From positions 1 through 64,000 of the forward strand of contig NZ_RAIR01000006.1 of NCBI RefSeq assembly GCF_003625485.1: DNA of 64,000 nt. Reading direction: 5' to 3'. Below the pieces are notes generated by a model. It did no database searches. It had not been told where the DNA came from and was given only the letters and a program-made list of their open reading frames with translations. The translations under genes were made by a program, and so were the position numbers. Below, piece by piece: positions 1-9,501 of the stretch. This DNA is from Butyrivibrio sp. CB08. GTDB taxonomy: Bacteria; Bacillota; Clostridia; Lachnospirales; Lachnospiraceae. Positions within the stretch are counted from its first letter, which is position 1; every line of letters begins with the position of its first letter.

Positions 1-77
1 TTACTCTAGTGTAGCAGCAAAAGGTTATTCCTGTTTACAAAAATAAGTTAGGTGTCTACTTTTACGTTATCACTTCA

Positions 78-131
78 GAAGGTATACTTTTTTATACCTA
101 TGTGCAGGTTTTATCCCAAAAGTATACCTTC
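78..131. repeat. 14-bp inverted repeat pair in the leading intergenic region
   Basis: GAAGGTATACTTTT at 78-91 is repeated exactly in inverted orientation at 118-131. A third partial copy (GAAGGTATA) starts at 152, where it also forms a small hairpin ACCTTC-GCT-GAAGGT (143-157). The stretch 1-201 holds no convincing gene. It could be the control region of a gene to the left of the window; that is a guess. Confidence 0.5.
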
Positions 132-201
132 ACAGATCAAAAACCTTCGCTGAAGGTATATACAGGCATTTCCGTAGGTTAGTGCCATTATGAGAGTATC
201 C

Positions 202-234
202 AAAAACAAGGGCTGTGGAATTATTCCACAGCCC
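202..234 (-). terminator. Intrinsic terminator after ddl
   Basis: An 11-bp stem GGGCTGTGGAA / TTCCACAGCCC (210-220 and 224-234) with a 3-nt loop sits 16 bases past the ddl stop. On the minus strand it is followed by TTGTTTTTG. On the plus strand it is followed by ATTTTTATT, so it could work in both directions. Confidence 0.85.
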
Positions 235-249
235 ATTTTTATTGATAAA

Positions 250-1452
250 TTACATTTTGCTACCCTTGCTGCCGCCACCGAGGTGAACGCCTTCAAGGAC
301 GTTGGTCTCGAAGGAGTAAACTACCTTATGGTTTTCTCTGTCGGCTTTAAGAGCCAGCTGGATCATATTGTCCAGAAGATGCTCGTACTTCATTCCAAGA
401 GGTTCCCAGAGATAGAAAGCAAGGGATCCAGGAATAGTATTAATCTCGTTGAGATATACCTCATTGGTATCCATGTCGATCATGAAGTCGATTCTGGATA
501 CTCCTGTGCATCCAAGGCAGATGAATGAATCTACTGCCATCTTTCTGATCTTGTCTCTCATCTCTGATGAGATGTCTGCAGGGATCTTTCTCTTAAGAGA
601 AGCCATTCCCTTTGAACCTGACTGTCCACCCATAGCTGAGCCCTTGGCTCCGCCAATGTACTTATCCTCGAATGAAAGGATCTCATCTGAGTTGATTGGC
701 TCCTCGCACTCTGAAGCCTCAGCTTCTTCGTAGTCACCAAGGACTGAGCAGTTGATCTCTTTAAGATTTTCAATAGCATGCTCAACAAGGATCTTCTTTG
801 AGAACTCAAATCCAAGCTCAAGAGCCTCTAAAAGTCCATCTCTGTCTGATGCCTTCTTGATTCCGATACTTGAACCAAGGTTAAGTGGCTTGATGATAAC
901 TGGATATGAGAAAGCAGCCTCAATCTTGGCTACAAGAGCGTCAACATCCTCATAGTCCTTCCATGTGTAGCACTTGCAGTCAAGGACAGGAATTCCATTG
1001 TCCTTAAGAACAGTCTTCATAACGTACTTGTTCATTCCAACAGCTGATGAGAGAACATCGCATCCTACTACAGGAAGTCCCATTGTAGCAAGATAGCCCT
1101 GAAGGGTTCCATCCTCAACGTTTGTTCCATGAACGATAGGGAAAGCAACGTCAACTGTTGTGATCACATTGTTTCCAAACTTCTTCATAGGGTATCTTAC
1201 GAGGCTTACTCTGTCCCCTTCCTTGACCCAGATTACCTGTGTGCTCTTTTTAAGGAGCTGAGGGATATTGGTGTACTCCTCGATAGTTCCGATAGACTCA
1301 CCAACGTAAAAGTCGTTGTTCTTGGTCATGTAAACAGGGATAACTTCATACTTATCCTTGTTGATAGAACCTATAGCCTGAATTGCTGAGATGATTGAGA
1401 TCTCATGCTCTGTACTTTTTCCGCCAAATAAAACTGCTACCTTTAGCTTCAT
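250..1452 (-). CDS. ddl: D-alanine--D-alanine ligase
   Basis: Joins two D-alanines with ATP for the peptidoglycan stem peptide, in the cytoplasm. The N-terminus VAVLFGGKSTEHEISI is the classic Ddl signature, followed by an ATP-grasp fold (PVIIKPLNLGSSIGI near residue 190) and the metal-binding end NEINTIPGSLAFY near residue 345. At 400 residues it is longer than most Ddl: there is a Gly/Ser-rich insert after EDKYIGG and a Gly/Ser-rich C-terminal tail. An open frame reaches 1533, but the start at 1452 matches the family and avoids overlap with the upstream gene. It is last in an operon with the MurF-like gene 22 bp upstream, both serving the D-Ala-D-Ala branch. Whether it makes D-Ala-D-Ala or a depsipeptide cannot be settled by eye. 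Confidence 0.93.
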   Translation of the reverse strand: MKLKVAVLFGGKSTEHEISIISAIQAIGSINKDKYEVIPVYMTKNNDFYVGESIGTIEEYTNIPQLLKKSTQVIWVKEGDRVSLVRYPMKKFGNNVITTVDVAFPIVHGTNVEDGTLQGYLATMGLPVVGCDVLSSAVGMNKYVMKTVLKDNGIPVLDCKCYTWKDYEDVDALVAKIEAAFSYPVIIKPLNLGSSIGIKKASDRDGLLEALELGFEFSKKILVEHAIENLKEINCSVLGDYEEAEASECEEPINSDEILSFEDKYIGGAKGSAMGGQSGSKGMASLKRKIPADISSEMRDKIRKMAVDSFICLGCTGVSRIDFMIDMDTNEVYLNEINTIPGSLAFYLWEPLGMKYEHLLDNMIQLALKADRENHKVVYSFETNVLEGVHLGGGSKGSKM

Positions 1453-1474
1453 AATATGCCTTCTTTCATTTAAA

Positions 1475-3121
1475 TCACTTATAGTTATCTGGAAGATCGT
1501 TCTCAAGGAGAATGACCTTTTCTTTTCCAGCATCTATCTGATACATCAGCTCGGAAGCCTCATTAAAGCTTGCCTTTGTAAAAATGTTGTCCTTATTAAA
1601 GCCTGCTGAAAGCGCGCCTCTTTCAATATCTGCGCTGTTCTTTTGTCCCACAAGGATAATGTAATCGCAGACAGCTGCTGCCTGTCTTCCAAACTCCTCA
1701 TTGTACTCAGCTTCCTTTTCTCCAAGCTCAACCATTCCAGGTGTTACAAGGATCTTAACGCTGTCCTCAAAAAGAGACAGTGTCTCAAGAGCAACCTTTG
1801 CTCCGTTTGGATTGGAGTTATATGCATCATCGAGAATTGAAACATTCCCGTGCTTAACAAGTTCAAGTCTGTGTGGAACGCTGGCAAGTCTTCTGACTGC
1901 CATCTTAAGCTTATTAAATGGAACGCCAAGACTGTGGGCTGCTGCTATGGCTCCCACGATATTCTCAACATTGTGTCTGCCAACAAGCTTGGTTGTAAAC
2001 TCTGCGTTCTCCCCTGAAGGAGTTGTTACGGTAAAGCTGGTTCCAGCTCCGGTCACCTGTATGTCTTTTGCCTGATAATCATTGCCATCGTTAAGACCGT
2101 AGGTTATGGCGTCCTGATACTTCATGTTGGCTCTGATGATCTCGTTGTCGCCGTTAACAAACTTAAGGTGTTTGCCAGGCTCTTTCCCCTGCTGCTTTTC
2201 TTTTTCATCAACAGCATCCAAAAGCTCATACTTGGTGCTAATGATGTTCTCAAGACTGTGGAAAGTCTCAAGATGCTGATAGCCAATGGAAGTTACGATT
2301 CCATCATCAGGGTGAACGATATCCGTTATCTCTTTTATATCATGAAGGTGTCTTGCACCCATCTCGCAGACAAATATCTCGTGGGTTGGCTTAAGATGCT
2401 CTCTTATGGTCCTTACGATTCCCATTGGAGTGTTGTAGCTCTCAGGAGTCATAAGAACATTAAAGCCCTCTGACAAAAGAGTTGTCAGGTAGTATTTTAC
2501 ACTGGTCTTACCAAAGCTTCCTGTGATACCGATGATACGAAGGTTTCCATGCTCGTTGATCATCCTCACTGCGTCGTCGATGAACCACCTATTAATTCTG
2601 TTCTCGATTGGCTTATTGATGAGATTTGCAAGAGCAGGAATAAGTGGCAGAAGACCAATGTACAGAACAAAGAGAATAACTGCCAAAGCCATGGACATGA
2701 ACGCTGTGCCAAGGTCCTGACCTTCTTTTCTAAGTCCGAAGCTGTATATCATCATTGGCAGAACCAGCATCAGAGCTGAGATGATCACATATGTGACAAA
2801 AAGTCTCTTGACCCTGTCGGTTACCACAAATTTCTTTTTGGCCTGCTTGGGAATGTAAGAGATGATAAGCCCGATGTAAACCGCAAACAAAAGGACCATG
2901 GCAATGAGCCTTATTCCTCGGTTTACGCCCTCTCCTGCCATGGTAAGAACAAACAGCAGGATAAAAGAGATATGGGCTATACATCTTACAATATCAGTCC
3001 TAAGGTGTCTGAAGTACCCCTGAAACTGATAGCTTGAAAGCTGCAGCATGTGGGTGTGATAGCGAAGCCCCAGAACTGCAAAGCATATGATTGGCAGATA
3101 TACAAGAATGTAAAAAAGCAT
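1475..3121 (-). CDS. murF: MurF-like Mur ligase with N-terminal membrane domain
   Basis: The C-terminal two thirds is a Mur ligase: P-loop GITGSFGKTS (about residue 195), a central ligase domain with CEMGARHLHDI, and the MurF-type DDAYNSNP near residue 425. MurF adds D-Ala-D-Ala to the UDP-MurNAc tripeptide. The first roughly 175 residues contain about five hydrophobic segments, so the enzyme is probably membrane-bound. This is a clostridial variant longer than the usual 450-residue soluble MurF (548 here). GAGG lies 7 bases before the ATG, and the upstream hydrolase gene ends only 9 bases away. Adjacency to ddl supports the role. A divergent Mur ligase acting on another substrate remains possible. 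Confidence 0.8.
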   Translation of the reverse strand: MLFYILVYLPIICFAVLGLRYHTHMLQLSSYQFQGYFRHLRTDIVRCIAHISFILLFVLTMAGEGVNRGIRLIAMVLLFAVYIGLIISYIPKQAKKKFVVTDRVKRLFVTYVIISALMLVLPMMIYSFGLRKEGQDLGTAFMSMALAVILFVLYIGLLPLIPALANLINKPIENRINRWFIDDAVRMINEHGNLRIIGITGSFGKTSVKYYLTTLLSEGFNVLMTPESYNTPMGIVRTIREHLKPTHEIFVCEMGARHLHDIKEITDIVHPDDGIVTSIGYQHLETFHSLENIISTKYELLDAVDEKEKQQGKEPGKHLKFVNGDNEIIRANMKYQDAITYGLNDGNDYQAKDIQVTGAGTSFTVTTPSGENAEFTTKLVGRHNVENIVGAIAAAHSLGVPFNKLKMAVRRLASVPHRLELVKHGNVSILDDAYNSNPNGAKVALETLSLFEDSVKILVTPGMVELGEKEAEYNEEFGRQAAAVCDYIILVGQKNSADIERGALSAGFNKDNIFTKASFNEASELMYQIDAGKEKVILLENDLPDNYK

Positions 3122-3130
3122 CTAATTACC

Positions 3131-3925
3131 TCAAAAACCGATTCCAAGAAAGCTTCCCAGAATCTTGTTAAACAGATATGTGTTGTCGATAAAGCTGTAG
3201 TGCCCTGCGCCTTCGATAACTGCAAGGCCTGCTTCCGGCATGAGCTTCTCCATCTTCTGACCGTCAGAGAGCGGCGTAGCTGTGTCCTTGTCGCCCCAGA
3301 TAAGCAGTACCGGCATTGTCACTGAAGGCATATATGGCTCCAGGTCCTCATTTACAACCTTTACAAGGCTCTGTCTCATAACCTGTGAAGCTGCAGCATA
3401 GTCCGCACTTCCAAATTTCTTTTGAAGAGCATCAAGTGTTCCCGGGAAAGCCTTTGCAATTCCCGTTTTGGTAATAAGGTTCTTGTAGAACTTGTATCTC
3501 CTTGTTCTCTTCTTTTGAGCCTCGGTCTTAACAGGAATGATTCCTGCTGAATCCGTAAGTATCACCTTTGGTATGGTAAAAGAGCTCTCGATCCTTCCAT
3601 CATGTATTCCGGAAGCCAGCTTGATTATTATCCTTCCGCCCATAGAATGACCAAGGAAAATGATCTCTTTTTCCTCAGGATAAAGAGTCTTAATAAAATC
3701 GAGAACGAAGTTTACGTAGTCGTCGACGTTCATGGGCTCTTTGGGCTCATCGCTCTTACCAAAGCCTGGCATATCCATCGCTACTGTGTGATAGCCCTTC
3801 CTGGTGAAGTTTATCACCTGGGAAAAGAGATCGATGTTAGATCCCCATCCATGGAGCATCACAAGGAGCGGCCCCTGGCCCTCATCTATGTAATTGATAT
3901 TTAAATCACCTATTATCGCTTTCAT
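3131..3925 (-). CDS. Alpha/beta hydrolase
   Basis: A 264-residue alpha/beta-hydrolase-fold protein. It shows the oxyanion region MLHGWGSN near residue 25, the nucleophile elbow GHSMGG near residue 93, an acid-loop region LLIWGDKDTATP near 210, and a C-terminal GAGHYSF carrying the likely catalytic histidine. There is no signal peptide, so it is cytoplasmic. Substrate unknown. It is the first gene of a minus-strand unit with the MurF-like gene and ddl; a consensus-like promoter lies just upstream. A link to cell-wall metabolism is suggested only by position. Confidence 0.85.
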   Translation of the reverse strand: MKAIIGDLNINYIDEGQGPLLVMLHGWGSNIDLFSQVINFTRKGYHTVAMDMPGFGKSDEPKEPMNVDDYVNFVLDFIKTLYPEEKEIIFLGHSMGGRIIIKLASGIHDGRIESSFTIPKVILTDSAGIIPVKTEAQKKRTRRYKFYKNLITKTGIAKAFPGTLDALQKKFGSADYAAASQVMRQSLVKVVNEDLEPYMPSVTMPVLLIWGDKDTATPLSDGQKMEKLMPEAGLAVIEGAGHYSFIDNTYLFNKILGSFLGIGF

Positions 3926-3934
3926 GACCCATCC

Positions 3935-3963
3935 ATATTAACACTACCCAAAAGCAGTTGCAA
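3935..3963 (-). promoter_or_regulatory. Sigma-A-like promoter for the hydrolase-murF-ddl unit
   Basis: Reading the minus strand, TTGCAA (3958-3963), a 17-base spacer and TAATAT (3935-3940) lie just before the hydrolase start at 3925. The 5' leader would be very short. Confidence 0.5.
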
Positions 3964-4007
3964 ACCAAAAAGAGGCTATCATTTTGGAAAAAGTGCTACT
4001 CAAATTT

Positions 4008-5570
4008 TCACTGTTCAAGGACGCTAAGCATGAATATCAAAAGAGCTACTGACTCAGGATCGTTCATAACACCGCTCTCTCCTGTTTCCTGGTAGGTCCT
4101 CTCTGTGGCATCAGTTAGATAATTAACCGCCTTGGGATTCATGCCCGCAAGGAAGTGTACGTGGTTCTCAATGATGGTTGTATATTCATGGTTATAAATA
4201 ATGTGGTCCGTTATGGTAAGACATCTCATATCCTTTAAGATAGTGTCAAAACCACCCCTGCCTGCCTCATCCGTCACAAGATAGCTGGATTTTGAAGCCC
4301 TTGAAGCGATGTCCTCAGAAGCCTTCATAAGAAGCTTCATCAGATATGTGCATCTGTCCACATCCACCTTCTGGTTGATGGAAAGATATGTTACAGAACC
4401 AAGGAAAATATTCTCATCGCTTATAAAGAGCTGATCAAAGTCAGGCTTATCAAAATACATTCCCAGCACATCTGCGTATGTTTGAGATCCTGTCGCCCTG
4501 TAAAGCTGTGCTGCCGCCTTAAACGCTGCTGAATCATCCTCTGCCTTCTGGTTGTTGAGGAAACAGGAAAAAGCCCTGTCCGCCGCCTTAAGAGCAGTGG
4601 TTGCAAACTCAGAATCGTACTGCTGATAGAAATAACTAAATCTAGCCATCATTGAGGCAAAAGAGATCGTGGCATCCATGGACACTGGCGATACCAGAAC
4701 TGGAGCAGCAAACACGTCCCCGCCCTTTTGAACATTGGTCATTGCCGCCGCGTACTCACCACCTGTTCTTGGATCCTGCATCTTTAAAAGCCAGTCAACC
4801 TCGTACTTTACTTCATCAAGGATATCCGGGATTCCATTTTCACTCTCAGGTATTCCTGTGTCGTCGGTAAAGGCCGAAGGATTCATCTCGTAGGCCATAA
4901 GGAGGTTCTCAGCAATCCTGCTGCCAAGAGCTGTGTCACGCCTTGCCTGCTCGTCCATATGCCAGCCTCCAGTCACATCTATGGATACTGACATATCCTC
5001 CTGAAGATGTGCCATTGTGGTGTGACAGGCACTGTGAGCATTGTCCCCTGCATAGTTTTCTGAAAGTCCGATTCCGCACCTGTTTATGTAGTACTTCTTG
5101 CAGGCCTCATTAAACAGTTCTCTGTAAGCATCCTCTGACACTGTAAAAGAGTATGACTCTCCCACTGCATCTGTGTAGATACAGTACTGTCCCTCTTCCT
5201 GAAGGTCGTTAAAGTATCCCAGGCTGTCATACTCTCCTAGGGCTTCATTGAACACAGGTTTAAGTATCTCTCCTGTATAAACAAGTTTGCCATTTTCTAT
5301 GTTATATACGCCAAAGCTGCCTGATATGTCCTCTCCCTTAAATACAACCACCTTTTCTGACTCAGAGGAATATCCAACCTGATCCACCAGGCTTGCTGGG
5401 ACCTGAGTTGGAACCTGATAGTCCACAGAAGCCGCCGCAGTCCCTGTAAGCTCTGCTATCTCCGTAGGCATTTCAGCAGAAGAAGCGCCGCAACCTGCGA
5501 CGCTTCCAATCATAGTCATAACTAAACCAGTTACTGTTATTCTTTTAAACAAATTACACTCATAAGACAT
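4008..5570 (-). CDS. Lipoprotein with degenerate GH9 (cellulase-like) fold
   Basis: A lipoprotein signal ends in SVAGC (Cys about 27). Residues about 62-145 resemble the immunoglobulin-like CelD N-terminal domain of family 9 glycoside hydrolases (VDQVGYSSESEKVVVF). From about 165 the GH9 core is recognisable: DVTGGW at 198-203 and IPESENGIPDILDE at 240-253, followed by a KMQDPRTGG stretch. The usual DAGD after GGWH, which carries the catalytic base, reads MDEQ here. The C-terminal part around GMNPKAVNYL lacks the histidine and catalytic glutamate motifs. So it looks like a GH9-derived surface protein, possibly glycan-binding and not hydrolytic. The start at 5570 avoids overlap with the aconitase gene, whose stop is 5 bases upstream; co-transcription is likely. 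Confidence 0.72.
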   Translation of the reverse strand: MSYECNLFKRITVTGLVMTMIGSVAGCGASSAEMPTEIAELTGTAAASVDYQVPTQVPASLVDQVGYSSESEKVVVFKGEDISGSFGVYNIENGKLVYTGEILKPVFNEALGEYDSLGYFNDLQEEGQYCIYTDAVGESYSFTVSEDAYRELFNEACKKYYINRCGIGLSENYAGDNAHSACHTTMAHLQEDMSVSIDVTGGWHMDEQARRDTALGSRIAENLLMAYEMNPSAFTDDTGIPESENGIPDILDEVKYEVDWLLKMQDPRTGGEYAAAMTNVQKGGDVFAAPVLVSPVSMDATISFASMMARFSYFYQQYDSEFATTALKAADRAFSCFLNNQKAEDDSAAFKAAAQLYRATGSQTYADVLGMYFDKPDFDQLFISDENIFLGSVTYLSINQKVDVDRCTYLMKLLMKASEDIASRASKSSYLVTDEAGRGGFDTILKDMRCLTITDHIIYNHEYTTIIENHVHFLAGMNPKAVNYLTDATERTYQETGESGVMNDPESVALLIFMLSVLEQ

Positions 5571-5575
5571 ATTAA

Positions 5576-7867
5576 TTATTTTACGCGGTTGAAGTTTATA
5601 AGACAACCATCAAGGATGATCTGTCTCTCATCATCTGTAAGATCACCCATCTTAAGAGTAAATTCCTTCATAGATGAACCTGAAACAGCAAAAGCCTTTA
5701 TTGTGCTACTCTTAGCCTCAACTGCCTCTCTGATGTCTGGAAGGAAGATATAATCAAGTCTCTTAAATGGAAGATCTCCCTCATCAATGATAAGTGGAAG
5801 CATACCCCAGTTAATGAGATTTGAACGGTATCTCTTTGTAGCATACTCGTTAGCAATATTTGCCCATCCGCCAAGTACCTTCTGACAGGACGCAGCCTGC
5901 TCTCTGGCAGATCCATCACCAGGCTTAACAGCAAAGATAGTAGAGCCAAATCCAACGTTACTGTTATTTACGTCAGCATACTCTTTTCCAATAACATCCA
6001 TAACGCCCTTAAGTTCAGGGAATGCTGCTACTGGATCTGATCCCTCTATGAGTGCATCCTGAGCAGCCCTTACCTCTTTTGCAAGGCCTACATACTCAGG
6101 GTCCTTTCTAGAAAGAGTGAACTCTGCAAGGCCAAGAGGATTGGATCTGTAGGAAGAAGTCTCCCCTGATGGAATGAGCTCATCGGTTGTTGTTACAGGG
6201 TCGTGGATCTCAGATACAACCTTAAGAACCAGGTTCTTAGGAAGCTCTGACATCTTAGGCCAATCCTTGATGTTAGGACCAAGCTGAAGCTCTACTGAAG
6301 GATCAGCTACGCCCTTTGAATCAAATACTCTGTTCTGATATATCTTGCTGTCGAAGTGATACTTGTACTTGTTGATCTCACCATCAAAATCAGTTGCAGG
6401 TGTAAGAACGCCCTTATTAGCTGCAGTAGCTGCAATTGAGCGGGCATCCATAAGTGCAACAGATGCAACCTGACCATTCTGAACCTTAGAACCTTCTCTG
6501 TTAGGGAAGTTTCTTGTTGAGTGTCTGATACTGAAGGCGTTGTTAGCAGGTGTATCGCCAGCACCAAAACAAGGTCCGCAGAATGCTGTCTTAAGGATTG
6601 CTCCGGTCTCAAGAATAGTAGCTGCAGCGCCGTTCTTAACAATCTCCATGTAGATAGGTGTTGAAGCAGGATATACGCTAAGTGTAAATCTGTCGTTACC
6701 GATAAAGTTGCCCTTTAAGATATCAGCTGCAGCGCAGATATTTTCAAATCCGCCGCCTGCGCATCCAGCGATGATTCCCTGGTCAACAACAAACTTGCCA
6801 TTTACGATCTTATCTCTAAGTGAGTATTCAACCTTATCACCAAAGCTTACCTTTGCACGCTTTGTTACTTCCTCAAGGATATCCTCAAGATTCTGATTAA
6901 CCTCAGAGATCTCGTAAACATTACTTGGGTGGAATGGCATAGCGATCATAGGATTAAGTGAATCCAGGTCAACCTTAACAAGGCCGTCATAGTAAGCAAC
7001 CTTGCCAGGCTTAAGCTCCTTATAATCAGCTGATCTGCCGTGGATCTCGTAGTAATCTTTGATCTCGTCATCTGTCTCCCAGATAGATGAAAGGCAGGTA
7101 GTCTCTGTTGTCATAACGTCAACGCCAATTCTGAAGTCTGCGCTTAAGTTCTTAACGCCAGGTCCTACGAACTCCATTACCTTATTCTTAACATAGCCAT
7201 TTCCAAATACCTTGCCAATGATCGCAAGGGCAACGTCCTGAGGTCCTACACCCTTCTTAGGTGTTCCTTCAAGATAAATAGCTACGACTTCTGGTCTGTC
7301 TACGTCATAGGTCTGACCAAGAAGCTGCTTAACAAGCTCTGGTCCGCCCTCTCCGATGGCCATTGTTCCAAGTGCTCCGTATCTTGTGTGGGAGTCAGAA
7401 CCAAGGATCATTCCGCCGCCCATAGAGAGCATCTCTCTTGCATACTGGTGGATTACAGCCTGATGAGGTGGAACATATACTCCGCCGTACTTCTGGGCTG
7501 CTGTAAGTCCAAACATGTGGTCATCTTCATTGATTGTGCCGCCTACTGCGCACAGTGAATTATGGCAATTGGTAAGAACATATGGAATAGGGAACTTCTC
7601 AAGTCCTGATGCTCTTGCTGTCTGGATAATTCCAACATAGGTAATATCGTGTGATGTGAGCTTATCAAACTTAACACAGAGCTTGTCCATGTTGCCTGAT
7701 GTATTGTGATCTTTCAAAATACCATAGGCGATAGTATTCTCTTTTGCTGAATCTCTTTCTGCCTCTGTAATGCCAAGTCCTGAAAGCTTAGCAGCTGCTT
7801 CGCCATCTGCTGGTATAAGGGTTTCCCCGTTAACCAGATAGCATCCCTTGTCCAAAGTCGTTACCAT
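5576..7867 (-). CDS. Aconitase-family hydratase (probable aconitate hydratase)
   Basis: A 763-residue aconitase-superfamily enzyme that would interconvert citrate and isocitrate or hydrate a related acid. The Fe-S ligands are visible: [12 protein letters not shown] near residue 370 and [12 protein letters not shown] near residue 435. The N-terminal substrate region shows [14 protein letters not shown]. The C-terminal swivel domain is fused, which excludes split LeuC/LeuD-type dehydratases. The length is that of the shorter bacterial aconitase-like group (750-770 residues), not AcnA (about 890), so the exact substrate is unproven. AGGAGG lies 7 bases before the ATG. No citrate synthase or isocitrate dehydrogenase gene is in the window. 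The GH9-like lipoprotein follows after 5 bases. Confidence 0.8.
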   Translation of the reverse strand: MVTTLDKGCYLVNGETLIPADGEAAAKLSGLGITEAERDSAKENTIAYGILKDHNTSGNMDKLCVKFDKLTSHDITYVGIIQTARASGLEKFPIPYVLTNCHNSLCAVGGTINEDDHMFGLTAAQKYGGVYVPPHQAVIHQYAREMLSMGGGMILGSDSHTRYGALGTMAIGEGGPELVKQLLGQTYDVDRPEVVAIYLEGTPKKGVGPQDVALAIIGKVFGNGYVKNKVMEFVGPGVKNLSADFRIGVDVMTTETTCLSSIWETDDEIKDYYEIHGRSADYKELKPGKVAYYDGLVKVDLDSLNPMIAMPFHPSNVYEISEVNQNLEDILEEVTKRAKVSFGDKVEYSLRDKIVNGKFVVDQGIIAGCAGGGFENICAAADILKGNFIGNDRFTLSVYPASTPIYMEIVKNGAAATILETGAILKTAFCGPCFGAGDTPANNAFSIRHSTRNFPNREGSKVQNGQVASVALMDARSIAATAANKGVLTPATDFDGEINKYKYHFDSKIYQNRVFDSKGVADPSVELQLGPNIKDWPKMSELPKNLVLKVVSEIHDPVTTTDELIPSGETSSYRSNPLGLAEFTLSRKDPEYVGLAKEVRAAQDALIEGSDPVAAFPELKGVMDVIGKEYADVNNSNVGFGSTIFAVKPGDGSAREQAASCQKVLGGWANIANEYATKRYRSNLINWGMLPLIIDEGDLPFKRLDYIFLPDIREAVEAKSSTIKAFAVSGSSMKEFTLKMGDLTDDERQIILDGCLINFNRVK

Positions 7868-7953
7868 TGTGCTCCTCCTAATTCATACCATTATCTAAAA
7901 ATACGCATTTGCGCTATTTTAGCACAAATCATATCCCAATAATATGATATTTT

Positions 7954-9501
7954 TTACTGTTCATTATAAATTCTCTGTATCTGACCAGTAATTCTTTCAA
8001 ATCCAGCCTGTTTTAATTTGGCCCTGAACTCCGCAACCTTCTCCTCTGGTGGACCCACATAGGCTCCCATGTTGATCTGCGGAATATATTCATCGCATAT
8101 AGCGCTGATCGCTTTGAGTTCTTCGTTTATATAAGGCGTTGAGAAAGGAACGCCTTCCCAAGGATATGGCTCTGCCACATGTTCGTAGCTGTTTACAAGA
8201 GTGTAATAATCATCCAGCGCAAATGTAGCCTCCGGAGCCTCATACTCATCTCTTCTTCCCCACCAGAAATTGGTAACAAAGCTGTCCTTGTTCTCATTGT
8301 AACCACTTGGCTTTTCCACCATATGGCTTGAGGTAAATTCATACTGTACACCCTCTATACCGTAACGCATGAGGTTATAGCATTCCTCATCGTTTCTGAT
8401 CATGTCATAGACCATCAGAGCTCTCTCCGGATGCTCTGAGTAAGCTGATACAGCCATGGCTCCGTGGAGGTTGGATACCTTGAGAAGATTTCCATTCTCT
8501 TTTCCAAACCAGTAAAACTTCACGTTAGTCTCTGGCATATCGATCTGTACCCTTGGCTTAATAACTGTATAGAAGTTTTGGGTATGGTGCTGAATTACTG
8601 ATGATTCGCCCATGTAGAACTCAGCATTATTATCCCCTATAAGAGACATATCACTTCTAAATACTCCCTTGAGACGCCATTCCTTCATGAGCTTTGCGTA
8701 TTCAATAAGCTCATCTCCCTTGTAATATGGGGAAATGATCTTGCCCTTATTATTCAGGTCCTCTCCCCAAAGTCCATAAGTTGTTAGCTCATAGATTGGG
8801 GCATAATTTCTTTTACTCATTATGTACCCAAGAGGTACTATGCTTGATTTTCCATCGGTGTCCCAAGGGATCATGTCAGGATGATTCTCTCTGACACTTG
8901 AAAAGTAGGTAGTCAGATCTTCCCAGGAGTTGATCTCGTAGAGGCCAGCCTCTTTTGCAAGATCCTCTCTGTAGATAAAACCATGATTGGTCCACTGGGT
9001 GTACTCGTTCTCTGGAATAAAATAGATATTGTCGTTGTAAGAGCAGCTTCTCCATATAGATTTGGGAACATTGGTATAAGTTACTGCACAGTAGGTGCGA
9101 AGCATATCCTCAGAAAGAGGCATGAAATTGCCTTCCATGACGTTAGGCCATGCATCAAGCCAATCTGATCCCGTGCCAATAAGATCAACGCCCAGCTCCT
9201 TGGTCTTTACTGTATTGTTGTAGTTTTCCAGATAATCTGTCCAACCCACATAGTAAATATCAAGTCTGGCATTGAGTTTCTTTTCCAGGATCTTATTAAG
9301 CTTCTCTATGACTTCTTCTGTTCTACCATTAGTAGGCTTGTCTCCAATGGTAAGATAGGTAATGGTCACAGGCTCCTCGCCAAAATCAATCTCATCCATA
9401 GCCGCCTGATTGCGATACCCACTTCTCTTAGGAGCGCCACAGCCCACTGTGACAAACAGCATTGTTATAACAAGTAGAATTGATACAATCCTCTTATTCA
9501 C
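7954..9501 (-). CDS. Orphan extracellular solute-binding lipoprotein
   Basis: A 515-residue family 1-type binding lipoprotein of the LplA/YtcQ kind, with signal peptide and lipobox FVTVGC. Features of the family include ITYLTIGDKP at the start of the mature domain and aromatic-rich sugar-site regions (NFWWGRRDEYEAPE). Such proteins normally deliver oligosaccharides to two permeases, but none is adjacent. The likely start is GTG at 9501, overlapping the tadA stop by 8 bases with AAAGG upstream; the ATG at 9555 would place 18 charged residues before the signal peptide. This suggests translational coupling to tadA. Partner permeases must be elsewhere, or it acts as a sensor component. Confidence 0.82.
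   Translation of the reverse strand: MNKRIVSILLVITMLFVTVGCGAPKRSGYRNQAAMDEIDFGEEPVTITYLTIGDKPTNGRTEEVIEKLNKILEKKLNARLDIYYVGWTDYLENYNNTVKTKELGVDLIGTGSDWLDAWPNVMEGNFMPLSEDMLRTYCAVTYTNVPKSIWRSCSYNDNIYFIPENEYTQWTNHGFIYREDLAKEAGLYEINSWEDLTTYFSSVRENHPDMIPWDTDGKSSIVPLGYIMSKRNYAPIYELTTYGLWGEDLNNKGKIISPYYKGDELIEYAKLMKEWRLKGVFRSDMSLIGDNNAEFYMGESSVIQHHTQNFYTVIKPRVQIDMPETNVKFYWFGKENGNLLKVSNLHGAMAVSAYSEHPERALMVYDMIRNDEECYNLMRYGIEGVQYEFTSSHMVEKPSGYNENKDSFVTNFWWGRRDEYEAPEATFALDDYYTLVNSYEHVAEPYPWEGVPFSTPYINEELKAISAICDEYIPQINMGAYVGPPEEKVAEFRAKLKQAGFERITGQIQRIYNEQ

Noticed and set aside
111..296. Short minus-strand open frame beside ddl
   Set aside because: It runs through the ddl terminator and lacks a ribosome site or family motif.
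5576..7867. 3-isopropylmalate dehydratase large subunit (LeuC)
   Set aside because: The swivel domain is fused and the length is about 760 residues, not about 420; no leuD gene follows.
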